Source: JACPLA01 sp035291905 (lineage in GTDB: Bacteria > Bacteroidota > Ignavibacteria > UBA10030). Taken from it: a stretch of DNA of 9,338 bases. Below are positions 4,297-9,276 of the stretch, in pieces. The DNA is taken from NCBI GenBank assembly GCA_035291905.1, contig DATDRF010000104.1, positions 1 to 9,338 on the forward strand, written 5' to 3'. Made by a program: the position numbers and the translations under genes. A model generated the notes under the pieces. That model did not search any database. It saw only the letters and a program-made list of their open reading frames with translations, and was not told the origin of the DNA. How positions within the stretch are numbered: the first letter of the stretch is position 1; each line of letters begins with the position of its first letter.

Positions 4297-6688
4297 ACCT
4301 CACCAACACAAGCTTCCTCATCGCCCTGAATCCTGAGCCCGCCTGCCCCGTGTTCCCTGACGGGGTCGAAGGACCGGCCTCCATACGGAGGAAATAAACT
4401 CCGCTGGGAAATTGCGCCGCGTCCCATGTTGCCCTGTGAACCCCCGCGGGAAGCGTCTCATCAACAATCCTTGCCACCACTCTCCCCAGAAGATCATACA
4501 CAGTCAGTTTCACGCGACTGACCTCTGACGTCTGATATCTGATCTCTGTTGTCGGATTAAACGGATTCGGATAACTCTCACTCAGGGCAAACTCTGCAGG
4601 AGCAGAAACAACGACATCGATCGGGCCATAGATGCTCTTCACCCCTCCCAACTCGAGAATCTTGAGCCGATACCGCCACTCGCCCGGCCGAGCCGTCCGG
4701 TCTTCGAACCTGTAAGCATCCCCCATAGTCAAAGCGGTCGCCTCAACGAATCCGATCTCCTTCCAGGCATCGGCACCGCGGGCAGATCGCTCAACCGCAA
4801 AGCCGTACGTATCGGTCTGGAGAACCGTTCGCCACGTCAACACCACCGAGGCGCCGCTGGAAAATCCTTCAAAGGAGCTCATGAGTACGGGAAGAGGATT
4901 CGCAACACCCGGCACAATGATGGCGCCAAAGTACCCCACGGCGATCCCTGTGTTCGCATCGAGAAACGCCACATTCGTCAGATGGTTCGTGGTGATCCGG
5001 TCGTCGAGCACCCAAGTTGTCCCGCCGTTTGTTGTACGGGCGATTCTTCCGTTGGTCCCCACGGCACACCCGCCGCTTGTGCTCACGAACGAAACTCCGT
5101 AAAAGGAATCCGTCGTACCGCTCGTTTGCTGCACCCACGAGGAGCCCGCGTTCGTCGTTCGCAGGATCAATCCCGTTGTTCCCACTGCAAATCCTGTCGA
5201 GGCATCGATGAACGTCACATCGTCCAGATATTGTGAGCCGCCGCTCCGCTGGGTGATCCAGGAGATCCCGCCGTTCGTCGTCCGAAGGATGAGTTCCGAT
5301 TGCCCGACTACCGTTGCGGTATCCGAATCATACACGCTTACGCCGTAGAGGAACGCCGATGTGACGCTATCGAGCTTCGCCCAGCTTTCGCCGCCGTTCG
5401 TTGAGCGGAGCATCACACCCGATATCCCCACAGCCATTCCGTAACTCGCATCGGCGAAATGGACATTGTTCAGAAAGTCAGAGACCCCGCTTGTCTTTTC
5501 CGTCCAGTTCACTCCGCCGTCCGTCGATTTGATGATCTTTCCGCTTCCGCCCACACCAACCGCCGTATTGTTGTCGATCCTGCTCAGGCCGGTGATGGTG
5601 ACAATCGGTACCCCGCTCGTCTGCTGAACCCACGTCGTACCGGCATCCGTCGACCGCAGAACCGTGCCGCTCGCACCGCTGGCGAGAACAAGCGACGATG
5701 TCAGGAAGCATATATCGTAAAGGGAGTTGGTGGTTCCCGAGGACTGTGCGAACCACGAATCTCCTCCATTCGTTGTCCGGAGAGTTTCTCCTCCCTCCCC
5801 CACCGCTGTTCCGTACGTCGAGCTGGAAAACGAGACCTCCTGGAGTTTGCTGGTCCCTGCCGTTTGGTACGACCAATTCAATCCTCCATCCGTCGAGCGG
5901 AGGATTCTCCCCAACCACGTCGTAACAAAACCCGCACTTGAGTTCGCGAAGTGTACGGCGGTCATCGGTGTCGTCAACCCTTCGGTTCGTGCTGTCCAGG
6001 TCGCACCGCCGTTGGTCGTTCCGTAGATCTCGGAACCCTCGGTCACGGCAACCCCGTTGCTGGCGTCGATAAGAAAGACGTCATTGACCGCGTAGGCCGT
6101 CCCTATCGAGCCGTTGAGCCAGATATCTCCGCCGTCCGTTGAATACCTCACGAGCCCGGCACCGCCGGTGAAAACGGCATGACGGGCATCCGCCATAAAG
6201 ACACTATAAAGATTCTGGTTGCTGGTCGTGTCCGTTTCAACCACGCTCCAGTTTGTCCCGCCGTTGGTCGTACCCAGGAGTTTTCCCACGGAACCGACAG
6301 CGAACCCCGAGTCGGGGCCGGCGAATGAAACGTCGTAGAGGGTGTTCGTCACGCCGCTCGTCTGGGAATTCCATGTCGCTCCCCCGTCGGTGGTGCGCAG
6401 AATCGTCCCCCCATCTCCAACCACCGTCCCCGTGGTGCTGCTGGAAAACCAGAGTCCAAAGAGGTTCTTCGTTGTTCCGCTCGATTGGAAGCTCCACGAG
6501 TTTCCGCCGTTGGTCGTCTTGAGGATGTTTCCGCCGTTCGCAACCGCCCAGCCGGTATCGTCGGACACGAACCAGACGCCGTTGAGCTGGTTTCCCTGCG
6601 GAAGCGGATTTTTCCAGGTCCATTGAGCGTGTGCAGAGAGGGGAAAGAGCAGCAAACAGATGAAGAAAGAGTACAGAATTCGGCGCAT
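4295..6688 (-). CDS. Secreted Ycf48/BNR-repeat protein with Fn3-like region and T9SS type A sorting domain
   Basis: 797 residues from the ATG at 6688. Residues 1-22 are a Sec signal peptide ending SAHAQ. Residues about 23-590 are 14 units of about 41 residues, each with a G-x-A-V-G-like turn and then [LI]-[RK]-[TS]-T-[ND]-[GA]-G-x-x-W; the last unit lacks the TTNGG-W part. Such units are typical of Ycf48-like/BNR beta-propellers; Ycf48 itself has seven blades, so 14 suggests two propellers. Residues about 600-695 look like an Fn3-type or T9SS-associated beta-sandwich (VVLTWRT...FAVERS). Residues about 700-797 are the T9SS sorting domain (YPNPFNP, VYDLLGRVV, final MRKLVLVR). No enzymatic residues are evident; a cell-surface binding or matrix role is inferred. 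A longer frame reaches 6784, but GAGGTG before 6688 and the signal peptide fix the start here. The sorting domain shares its linker insertion with the 892-residue protein. Confidence 0.93.
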   Translation of the reverse strand: MRRILYSFFICLLLFPLSAHAQWTWKNPLPQGNQLNGVWFVSDDTGWAVANGGNILKTTNGGNSWSFQSSGTTKNLFGLWFSSSTTGTVVGDGGTILRTTDGGATWNSQTSGVTNTLYDVSFAGPDSGFAVGSVGKLLGTTNGGTNWSVVETDTTSNQNLYSVFMADARHAVFTGGAGLVRYSTDGGDIWLNGSIGTAYAVNDVFLIDASNGVAVTEGSEIYGTTNGGATWTARTEGLTTPMTAVHFANSSAGFVTTWLGRILRSTDGGLNWSYQTAGTSKLQEVSFSSSTYGTAVGEGGETLRTTNGGDSWFAQSSGTTNSLYDICFLTSSLVLASGASGTVLRSTDAGTTWVQQTSGVPIVTITGLSRIDNNTAVGVGGSGKIIKSTDGGVNWTEKTSGVSDFLNNVHFADASYGMAVGISGVMLRSTNGGESWAKLDSVTSAFLYGVSVYDSDTATVVGQSELILRTTNGGISWITQRSGGSQYLDDVTFIDASTGFAVGTTGLILRTTNAGSSWVQQTSGTTDSFYGVSFVSTSGGCAVGTNGRIARTTNGGTTWVLDDRITTNHLTNVAFLDANTGIAVGYFGAIIVPGVANPLPVLMSSFEGFSSGASVVLTWRTVLQTDTYGFAVERSARGADAWKEIGFVEATALTMGDAYRFEDRTARPGEWRYRLKILELGGVKSIYGPIDVVVSAPAEFALSESYPNPFNPTTEIRYQTSEVSRVKLTVYDLLGRVVARIVDETLPAGVHRATWDAAQFPSGVYFLRMEAGPSTPSGNTGQAGSGFRAMRKLVLVR
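4297..4384 (-). repeat. 88-bp near-identical 3' coding end, copy 2
   Basis: Counterpart of 267-354 (differences at 4316 and 4379). Encodes the linker PSTPSGNTGQAGSGFRA (about residues 773-789) and the last eight residues. Confidence 0.85.
4518..4548. repeat. Heptanucleotide tract inside sorting-domain coding sequence (CTGANNT units)
   Basis: Four consecutive 7-nt units CTGANNT plus a final CTG, at the same position in the sorting domain as 488-518. The seventh base is T in every unit, whereas in the other gene it is G in every unit. On the coding strand it encodes RYQTSEVS. Confidence 0.85.
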
Positions 6689-6693
6689 GTGAC

Positions 6694-6698
6694 ACCTC
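6694..6698 (-). promoter_or_regulatory. Ribosome binding site deciding the start at 6688
   Basis: GAGGT on the minus strand lies 5 nt before the ATG at 6688, immediately in front of the signal peptide. The upstream in-frame ATG at 6784 would add 32 residues ahead of a complete signal peptide. Confidence 0.7.
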
Positions 6699-6846
6699 GG
6701 CGTATGATAGGTGACGTTCAGAAGGTAGGAAACAGCGGAGAGAAGTTCCAGAGAAAGCCATACCGCATTGGTGATCCGGCGCACGGAGGAATTGCGGACC
6801 TCGCATGGGTGCAGAGGAGCATAGGTTCAGAGGGAAGGTTTACAGG

Positions 6847-6895
6847 CTGAAAACTAAAGACTAATAACTGTGAACTGTAAACTGATAGCTGACCG
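6847..6895. repeat. Heptanucleotide tract, seven units
   Basis: Seven uninterrupted 7-nt units, each starting CTG or CTA, with A-rich positions 4-7; the last two are CTGATAG and CTGACCG. It is the longest strict tract in the window and abuts a GC hairpin. Confidence 0.85.
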
Positions 6896-6921
6896 CCCGC
6901 CTTCGCTGAAGCTTCGGCGGG
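6896..6921. repeat. CCCGCC/GGCGGG hairpin interrupting a heptanucleotide array
   Basis: Arms CCCGCC (6896-6901) and GGCGGG (6916-6921) with GAAGCTTC inside. Heptanucleotide units stop at its left edge and resume five bases after its right edge, which suggests insertion into the array. Confidence 0.6.
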
Positions 6922-6925
6922 TGAA

Positions 6926-6960
6926 CTGAAAGCTGATAGCTGACAGCTGACCGCTGCTTT
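6926..6960. repeat. Heptanucleotide tract, four to five units
   Basis: Four strict units CTGANNG followed by a CTG-led fifth. Three of the four units also occur in the coding tract at 488-518. Confidence 0.85.
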
Positions 6961-7012
6961 TCCGGGCGTTCCCCCTTCGCTTCAAGAGGATTCAAACAGT
7001 TGAGGAATGTTT

Positions 7013-7047
7013 TTCAATCTTCAATCGACGATCTTCAATTGACAATC
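7013..7047. repeat. Heptanucleotide tract, CAATY type
   Basis: Five consecutive 7-nt units of the form [TG][TA]C[AG]AT[CT], the first two identical (TTCAATC). A different unit from the CTGANNN tracts but the same period. Confidence 0.8.
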
Positions 7048-7080
7048 TTAGAACGCTCAGGGGTCGACGTGCGGAGTTTA

Positions 7081-7101
7081 CCCGCCACGTTTTTTGGCGG
7101 G
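7081..7101. repeat. Twin hairpin, first copy (7-bp stem, 7-nt loop)
   Basis: Arms CCCGCCA (7081-7087) and TGGCGGG (7095-7101), T-rich 7-nt loop, preceded by CGGAGTTTA. The second copy at 7117-7137 has the same leader and the same geometry. Confidence 0.7.
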
Positions 7102-7116
7102 GGGTCGCGGAGTTTA

Positions 7117-7137
7117 TCCCGCTGTTTTCTAGCGGGA
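7117..7137. repeat. Twin hairpin, second copy (7-bp stem, 7-nt loop)
   Basis: Arms TCCCGCT (7117-7123) and AGCGGGA (7131-7137) with a T-rich 7-nt loop, preceded by CGGAGTTTA. Relative to the first copy, stem bases have changed in pairs so that all seven pairs remain. Confidence 0.7.
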
Positions 7138-7256
7138 CTCCGTGCTTATCGTTTTGAAGAAAGGCATAGATATCGCACCAGCTCGCTTTGCGCTCGCTGC
7201 CCTTCGCCCGCCTAACGCAAAAGCATGGGAACCTTGGTTCCACCGGAAATCTTCAT

Positions 7257-7324
7257 TCGCTGCTGCGTCCTCAGAGGTCCACCTTCGGAAGGTTGATGTC
7301 GAATCGAACGGACCTTCCGAAGGT
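7257..7324. repeat. Paired-dyad module A (CGG/CCG core)
   Basis: ACCTTCGGAAGGT (7281-7293) and its exact reverse complement ACCTTCCGAAGGT (7312-7324), 18 nt apart. Each 13-mer can fold alone (5-bp stem, 3-nt loop) or the two can pair along all 13 bases. A leader GCTGCGTCC precedes the left copy. Confidence 0.8.
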
Positions 7325-7332
7325 AGGTTGAA

Positions 7333-7405
7333 TGGCTGCGGCGTCCAAGAGGCCATCCACCTTGGCAAGGTAAAGTGAAGCTTAGCAGAGCCACCTTGCC
7401 AAGGT
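7333..7405. repeat. Paired-dyad module B (GGC/GCC core)
   Basis: ACCTTGGCAAGGT (7359-7371) and its reverse complement ACCTTGCCAAGGT (7393-7405), 21 nt apart. The leader GCGTCCAAGAGGCCATCC precedes the left copy and nearly matches that of module D. Confidence 0.8.
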
Positions 7406-7428
7406 AGGTATTGCCTTCTCGGTTCTCT

Positions 7429-7459
7429 TTTATCTCACCCTTTCAGGGTTAGGGCTTGC
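7429..7459 (+). repeat. 31-bp direct repeat with ACCCT-TTC-AGGGT dyad, copy 1
   Basis: Identical to 7785-7815. It contains ACCCTTTCAGGGT (7437-7449), again a 13-mer with a 5-bp stem and 3-nt loop, and then TAGGGCTTGC. It follows module B. Confidence 0.85.
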
Positions 7460-7460
7460 G

Positions 7461-7474
7461 ACGCCCACGGTTGG
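7461..7474. repeat. Truncated REP-like hairpin (left half only)
   Basis: ACGCCCACGGTTGG equals the left arm and loop start of the REP-like hairpin at 7599-7621. The right arm is missing. Confidence 0.6.
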
Positions 7475-7566
7475 TGAGCAGAGAACCGAGGAAATCCCCA
7501 CGGCTTCCCGCCACAAAACACGGCGGACAGGCAGCCGTGAGATTGGGAACTAAACAAACATCTCCG

Positions 7567-7584
7567 AAACCGTTTCAACGGTTT
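7567..7584. repeat. AAACCGTT/AACGGTTT dyad
   Basis: Perfect 8-bp arms (7567-7574 and 7577-7584) with a 2-nt centre, 15 nt before a REP-like hairpin whose stem also contains CGGTT/AACCG. Confidence 0.6.
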
Positions 7585-7598
7585 ACCGCTTTTACCAC

Positions 7599-7621
7599 GC
7601 CCACGGTTGGAAACCGTGGGC
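7599..7621. repeat. REP-like hairpin, GGA loop
   Basis: Arms GCCCACGGTT (7599-7608) and AACCGTGGGC (7612-7621), loop GGA, followed by TACAAG. Same stem as 3372-3394. A shorter ATCCC/GGGAT hairpin follows at 7645-7660. Confidence 0.8.
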
Positions 7622-7732
7622 TACAAGCTCCGCCTTGAAGTTTAATCCCATTGAGGGGATGGAAACGGAGGGCAGCGGGAAATCAAGCCAGTGGAGAAAT
7701 GGGAGAGATATTCTCTTCGGCCTCAGCGGTCT

Positions 7733-7772
7733 ACCTTCGGAAGGTAGACTTGTATTTCAACCTTCCGAAGGT
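7733..7772. repeat. Paired-dyad module C (CGG/CCG core)
   Basis: ACCTTCGGAAGGT (7733-7745) and ACCTTCCGAAGGT (7760-7772) with a 14-nt spacer. The leader (about 7710-7732) resembles that of module A more than those of B and D. Confidence 0.8.
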
Positions 7773-7784
7773 AGGTAAGCCCTC

Positions 7785-7815
7785 TTTATCTCACCCTTTC
7801 AGGGTTAGGGCTTGC
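7785..7815 (+). repeat. 31-bp direct repeat with ACCCT-TTC-AGGGT dyad, copy 2
   Basis: Identical to 7429-7459, here following module C; the 13-mer dyad is at 7793-7805. Confidence 0.85.
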
Positions 7816-7831
7816 TCGGTGAACCAAGGTC

Positions 7832-7869
7832 GGGGCGTCCCGCCATAAAGATCGGCGGGCAGGCGCCCC
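7832..7869. repeat. Nested GC hairpin, inverted member of the CCCGCC family
   Basis: Outer arms GGGGCG (7832-7837) and CGCCCC (7864-7869), inner arms CCCGCC (7839-7844) and GGCGGG (7854-7859), A-rich loop. Read on the minus strand it gives GCGCCTGCCCGCC with a T-rich loop, like 3276-3301. A further CCCGCC/GGCGGG hairpin lies at 7895-7915. Confidence 0.7.
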
Positions 7870-8009
7870 ACCCTTTCGATATCCAACCCCCGCCCCCGCC
7901 AGAACGCACGGCGGGCTGGCGAACGACCGATTCTTTGAATCCAATCTTGTTCGGTCGGGCGGGCCTTCGGGGTTTGCACGCCATGGCCGCTGCGTCCAAG
8001 AGGTCATCC

Positions 8010-8056
8010 ACCTTGGCAAGGTTGATCGAGCCATCGAAGAGCTACCTTGCCAAGGT
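8010..8056. repeat. Paired-dyad module D (GGC/GCC core)
   Basis: ACCTTGGCAAGGT (8010-8022) and ACCTTGCCAAGGT (8044-8056), 21 nt apart. The leader from about 7983 is nearly identical to that of module B. It ends about 95 bp before the toxin-antitoxin promoter. Confidence 0.8.
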
Positions 8057-8117
8057 AGGTTTCCCGCTCCTCAACCTCCATTTTCGCCCGCCTTCGCCCC
8101 CCTGCACCGTGGTGCGG

Positions 8118-8152
8118 GCAATTTTCCATTTGCAATTCTCCATTTTCCTTGT
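8118..8152. repeat. Heptanucleotide tract abutting the toxin-antitoxin promoter
   Basis: Five consecutive 7-nt units alternating GCAATTY and TCCATTT-like forms. The last base overlaps the first T of the -35 box at 8152. Confidence 0.75.
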
Positions 8153-8180
8153 TGACACTGTCCAGAATTCTGTCTAGATT
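8152..8180 (+). promoter_or_regulatory. Sigma-70-type promoter with operator-like dyad for the toxin-antitoxin operon
   Basis: TTGACA (8152-8157), a 17-nt spacer and TAGATT (8175-8180) give a near-consensus promoter 24 bp before the antitoxin ATG. Between the boxes CAGAATTCTG (8163-8172) is a perfect 10-bp palindrome. Phd/YefM antitoxins bind palindromes over their own promoters, so it is the likely operator. The family link is established knowledge; the site itself is inferred. Confidence 0.75.
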
Positions 8181-8191
8181 CATCCTACCCC

Positions 8192-8198
8192 AAGGAGG
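8192..8198 (+). promoter_or_regulatory. Ribosome binding site of the antitoxin
   Basis: AAGGAGG lies 5 nt before the ATG at 8204 and selects that start over a second in-frame ATG at 8216. Confidence 0.85.
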
Positions 8199-8203
8199 AA
8201 AGC

Positions 8204-8500
8204 ATGAGTGTGACCATGATGCCCGTAACGGAGGCGAAGCAGCGATTCACCGAGATCGTCAGGCGAGCCGAAGAGTTCTTTGACCGCTATCTTGTGACAA
8301 AGAACGGCAAAGAGGCCGCGATCCTTATGAGCGCCGAGGAATATGAGAGCCTGCTGGAGACCATTGATATTCTGGCAAGCCCGCAGGAGGTTCAGGCCCT
8401 TTCAGAAGCAACCAGGCAGGCAAAGAAGCATCACACCGTGTCGCTGGAAGAGTACAAGTCTCAGAAGAAATCCGCAGGCACGAAGCGGGCCCGTCGTTGA
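8204..8500 (+). CDS. Phd/YefM-family antitoxin
   Basis: 98 residues, a usual length for the family. Residues 7-50 show the Phd/YefM DNA-binding and dimer fold: VTEAKQRFTEIVRRAE, then the strand YLVTKNGKEAAILMS and AEEYESLLET. Residues about 55-98 form a charged helical tail, expected to bind and neutralise the toxin; the last part is very basic (KKSAGTKRARR). The gene is first in a two-gene operon with its own promoter and strong ribosome binding site. Its stop codon overlaps the TTG start of the toxin gene by 4 nt, a common arrangement for translational coupling that keeps antitoxin in excess. Expected role: neutralise the downstream toxin and, with it, repress the promoter. Family assignment is firm; toxin target and conditions are not visible. 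Confidence 0.93.
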   Translation: MSVTMMPVTEAKQRFTEIVRRAEEFFDRYLVTKNGKEAAILMSAEEYESLLETIDILASPQEVQALSEATRQAKKHHTVSLEEYKSQKKSAGTKRARR

Positions 8501-8748
8501 GCCGATCAGTGCAACTGACCTCGAGAGCCGTAAAGGATCTTGATGGTCTCGGAAGGAGCCGACCGGCTTTTACGCAGAAGGTCATTGCAAAGATTGAGTC
8601 ACTCTCCAATGATCCAACGGCCGGAAAGCCGCTCGTTGGTCCCCTCAAAGGTCTCTGGTCGCTGCGTGTTGGGGAGTACAGAATTCTCTATCGAGTCGAT
8701 TCAAAAAGGGTCACAATTCTGACACTTGCCCGACGAAGCCGTTTTTAG
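8497..8748 (+). CDS. RelE/ParE-superfamily toxin
   Basis: 83 residues from a TTG start that overlaps the antitoxin stop (TTGA). The sequence has the RelE/ParE order: LTSRAVKDLDGL at the N terminus, a helical stretch with a DP-x-x-GKPL turn (residues 39-46), then LKGLWSLRVGEYRILYRVD (50-68) and the strand VTILTLARR (72-80). Basic residues K44, K51, R57, R62 and R79/R80 sit where RelE-type mRNA interferases carry catalytic or RNA-binding residues, which favours a RelE-like ribonuclease over a ParE-like gyrase poison; this is inference. The usual GHR near the C terminus is replaced by ARR, so activity is not assured. The next in-frame candidate start, GTG at 8509, would remove four residues. No strong ribosome binding site precedes the TTG, consistent with coupling to the antitoxin. 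Confidence 0.9.
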   Translation: MSRSVQLTSRAVKDLDGLGRSRPAFTQKVIAKIESLSNDPTAGKPLVGPLKGLWSLRVGEYRILYRVDSKRVTILTLARRSRF

Positions 8749-8790
8749 GCTGAGCTTACTCGCCCCGAGTCTTGTTTGGGGTCGAAGCCT
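8747..8790 (+). terminator. Weak imperfect stem-loop after the toxin gene
   Basis: AGGCT (8747-8751) can pair with AGCCT (8786-8790), and CCCC (8763-8766) with GGGG (8778-8781), followed by a short TTT. It is imperfect and the T-run is poor, so this is only a candidate for ending the operon transcript. Confidence 0.25.
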
Positions 8791-8871
8791 TTGGCGTAGT
8801 CGGGATCAATCATAGGAAGGAAGTCTATAGGTGATAGGCGACAATCGTGTTTTGACGGCTACGAGGATAAC

Positions 8872-9156
8872 ATGCTGAACACATATCCAAATCTCCCGGA
8901 ATTACAGCGGAGCACCCAGCTCCTCGCGGATCGCTTCAACGCCGATGAGAGATTTTGGGAGAAGTTGAAGAAGAAGAGAAACCTTCGTCGAAGATTGCTC
9001 TCTTGGCTCACGGAGGAAGAACACTTAGCGCTAGACCAACTGGAGTTCTCCCGCACAAGAACGCCGGATGACTGTATGGGATATGTTGATCTCGCGTGTG
9101 TTCAAGGAGGCCATCACCTTGGCAAAGTTCAGAGAGGGCTTTGTAGGTCGGAATGA
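8872..9156 (+). CDS. Doubtful small hypothetical protein whose 3' end is repeat-derived
   Basis: 94 residues; I do not recognise a family. The first 70 or so residues read like a soluble, charged helical protein (LADRFNADERFWEKLKKKRNLRRRLL, given here as two parts: LADRFNADERFW and EKLKKKRNLRRRLL, then TEEEHLALDQLEF). A modest GAGG lies about 6 nt before the ATG. From about residue 78 the frame enters a degenerate copy of the dyad-module leader and half-dyad (9105-9128), so the C-terminal QGGHHLGKVQ is translated repeat. A neighbouring frame from 9068 also stays open through the repeat. It may be a gene clipped by a repeat, a decayed remnant or a chance frame. Confidence 0.3.
   Translation: MLNTYPNLPELQRSTQLLADRFNADERFWEKLKKKRNLRRRLLSWLTEEEHLALDQLEFSRTRTPDDCMGYVDLACVQGGHHLGKVQRGLCRSE
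9105..9128. repeat. Degenerate paired-dyad half E
   Basis: A leader like that of module B (GGAGGCCATC) precedes ACCTTGGCAAAGT (9116-9128), a one-base variant of the GGC dyad. No inverted partner follows within 30 nt. Confidence 0.65.
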
Positions 9157-9201
9157 CCTGCCTCGCCGAAGTGTTTCACATGCGCAGGCGGGTATTCCGA
9201 C
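9147..9201. repeat. Imperfect long inverted repeat
   Basis: GTCGGAAT (9147-9154) pairs with ATTCCGAC (9194-9201), and the stem continues inward through ACCTGCCT against AGGCGGGT with one bulge and one mismatch. GTTTCAC (9173-9179) in the loop could also pair with GTGAAAC (9213-9219) outside it. Confidence 0.6.
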
Positions 9202-9220
9202 TGGCCTCGGCAGTGAAACG

Positions 9221-9276
9221 CCACCTTGGCAAGGTTCATCGGGCCGGAAAAGGCGCAGAGAGGGGAACCTTAAGCT
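9221..9276. repeat. Paired-dyad module F with decayed right arm
   Basis: ACCTTGGCAAGGT (9223-9235) is followed by TCATCGGGCC, close to the TGATCGAGCC of module D. The expected inverted partner is reduced to ACCTTAAGCT near 9267. Beyond 9280 I see only purine-rich sequence to the window edge. Confidence 0.6.

Larger units (their letters stand above)
6689..8203. other. Repeat-rich intergenic region between divergent genes, no credible gene
   Basis: About 1.5 kb between the minus-strand secreted-protein gene and the plus-strand toxin-antitoxin operon. All frames are short and built from repeats. It holds four heptanucleotide tracts, several CCCGCC hairpins, two REP-like hairpin remnants or copies, four paired-dyad modules, two 31-bp repeats and the operon promoter. 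From 6700 to 6846 I see nothing recognisable; a promoter for the minus-strand gene must lie there but has no clear consensus. Confidence 0.7.

Noticed and set aside
6689..6784. Upstream extension of the Ycf48-like protein to an ATG at 6784
   Set aside because: It would place 32 residues before a complete signal peptide, and the GAGGTG sits before 6688 instead.
7257..8056. CRISPR array from the recurrent dyads
   Set aside because: Repeats are too short and irregularly spaced, alternate in orientation and have no uniform spacers; no cas gene is present.
7812..8177. 121-codon open frame on the plus strand
   Set aside because: It spans hairpins, a dyad module and the toxin-antitoxin promoter, so it is a repeat translation and not a gene.
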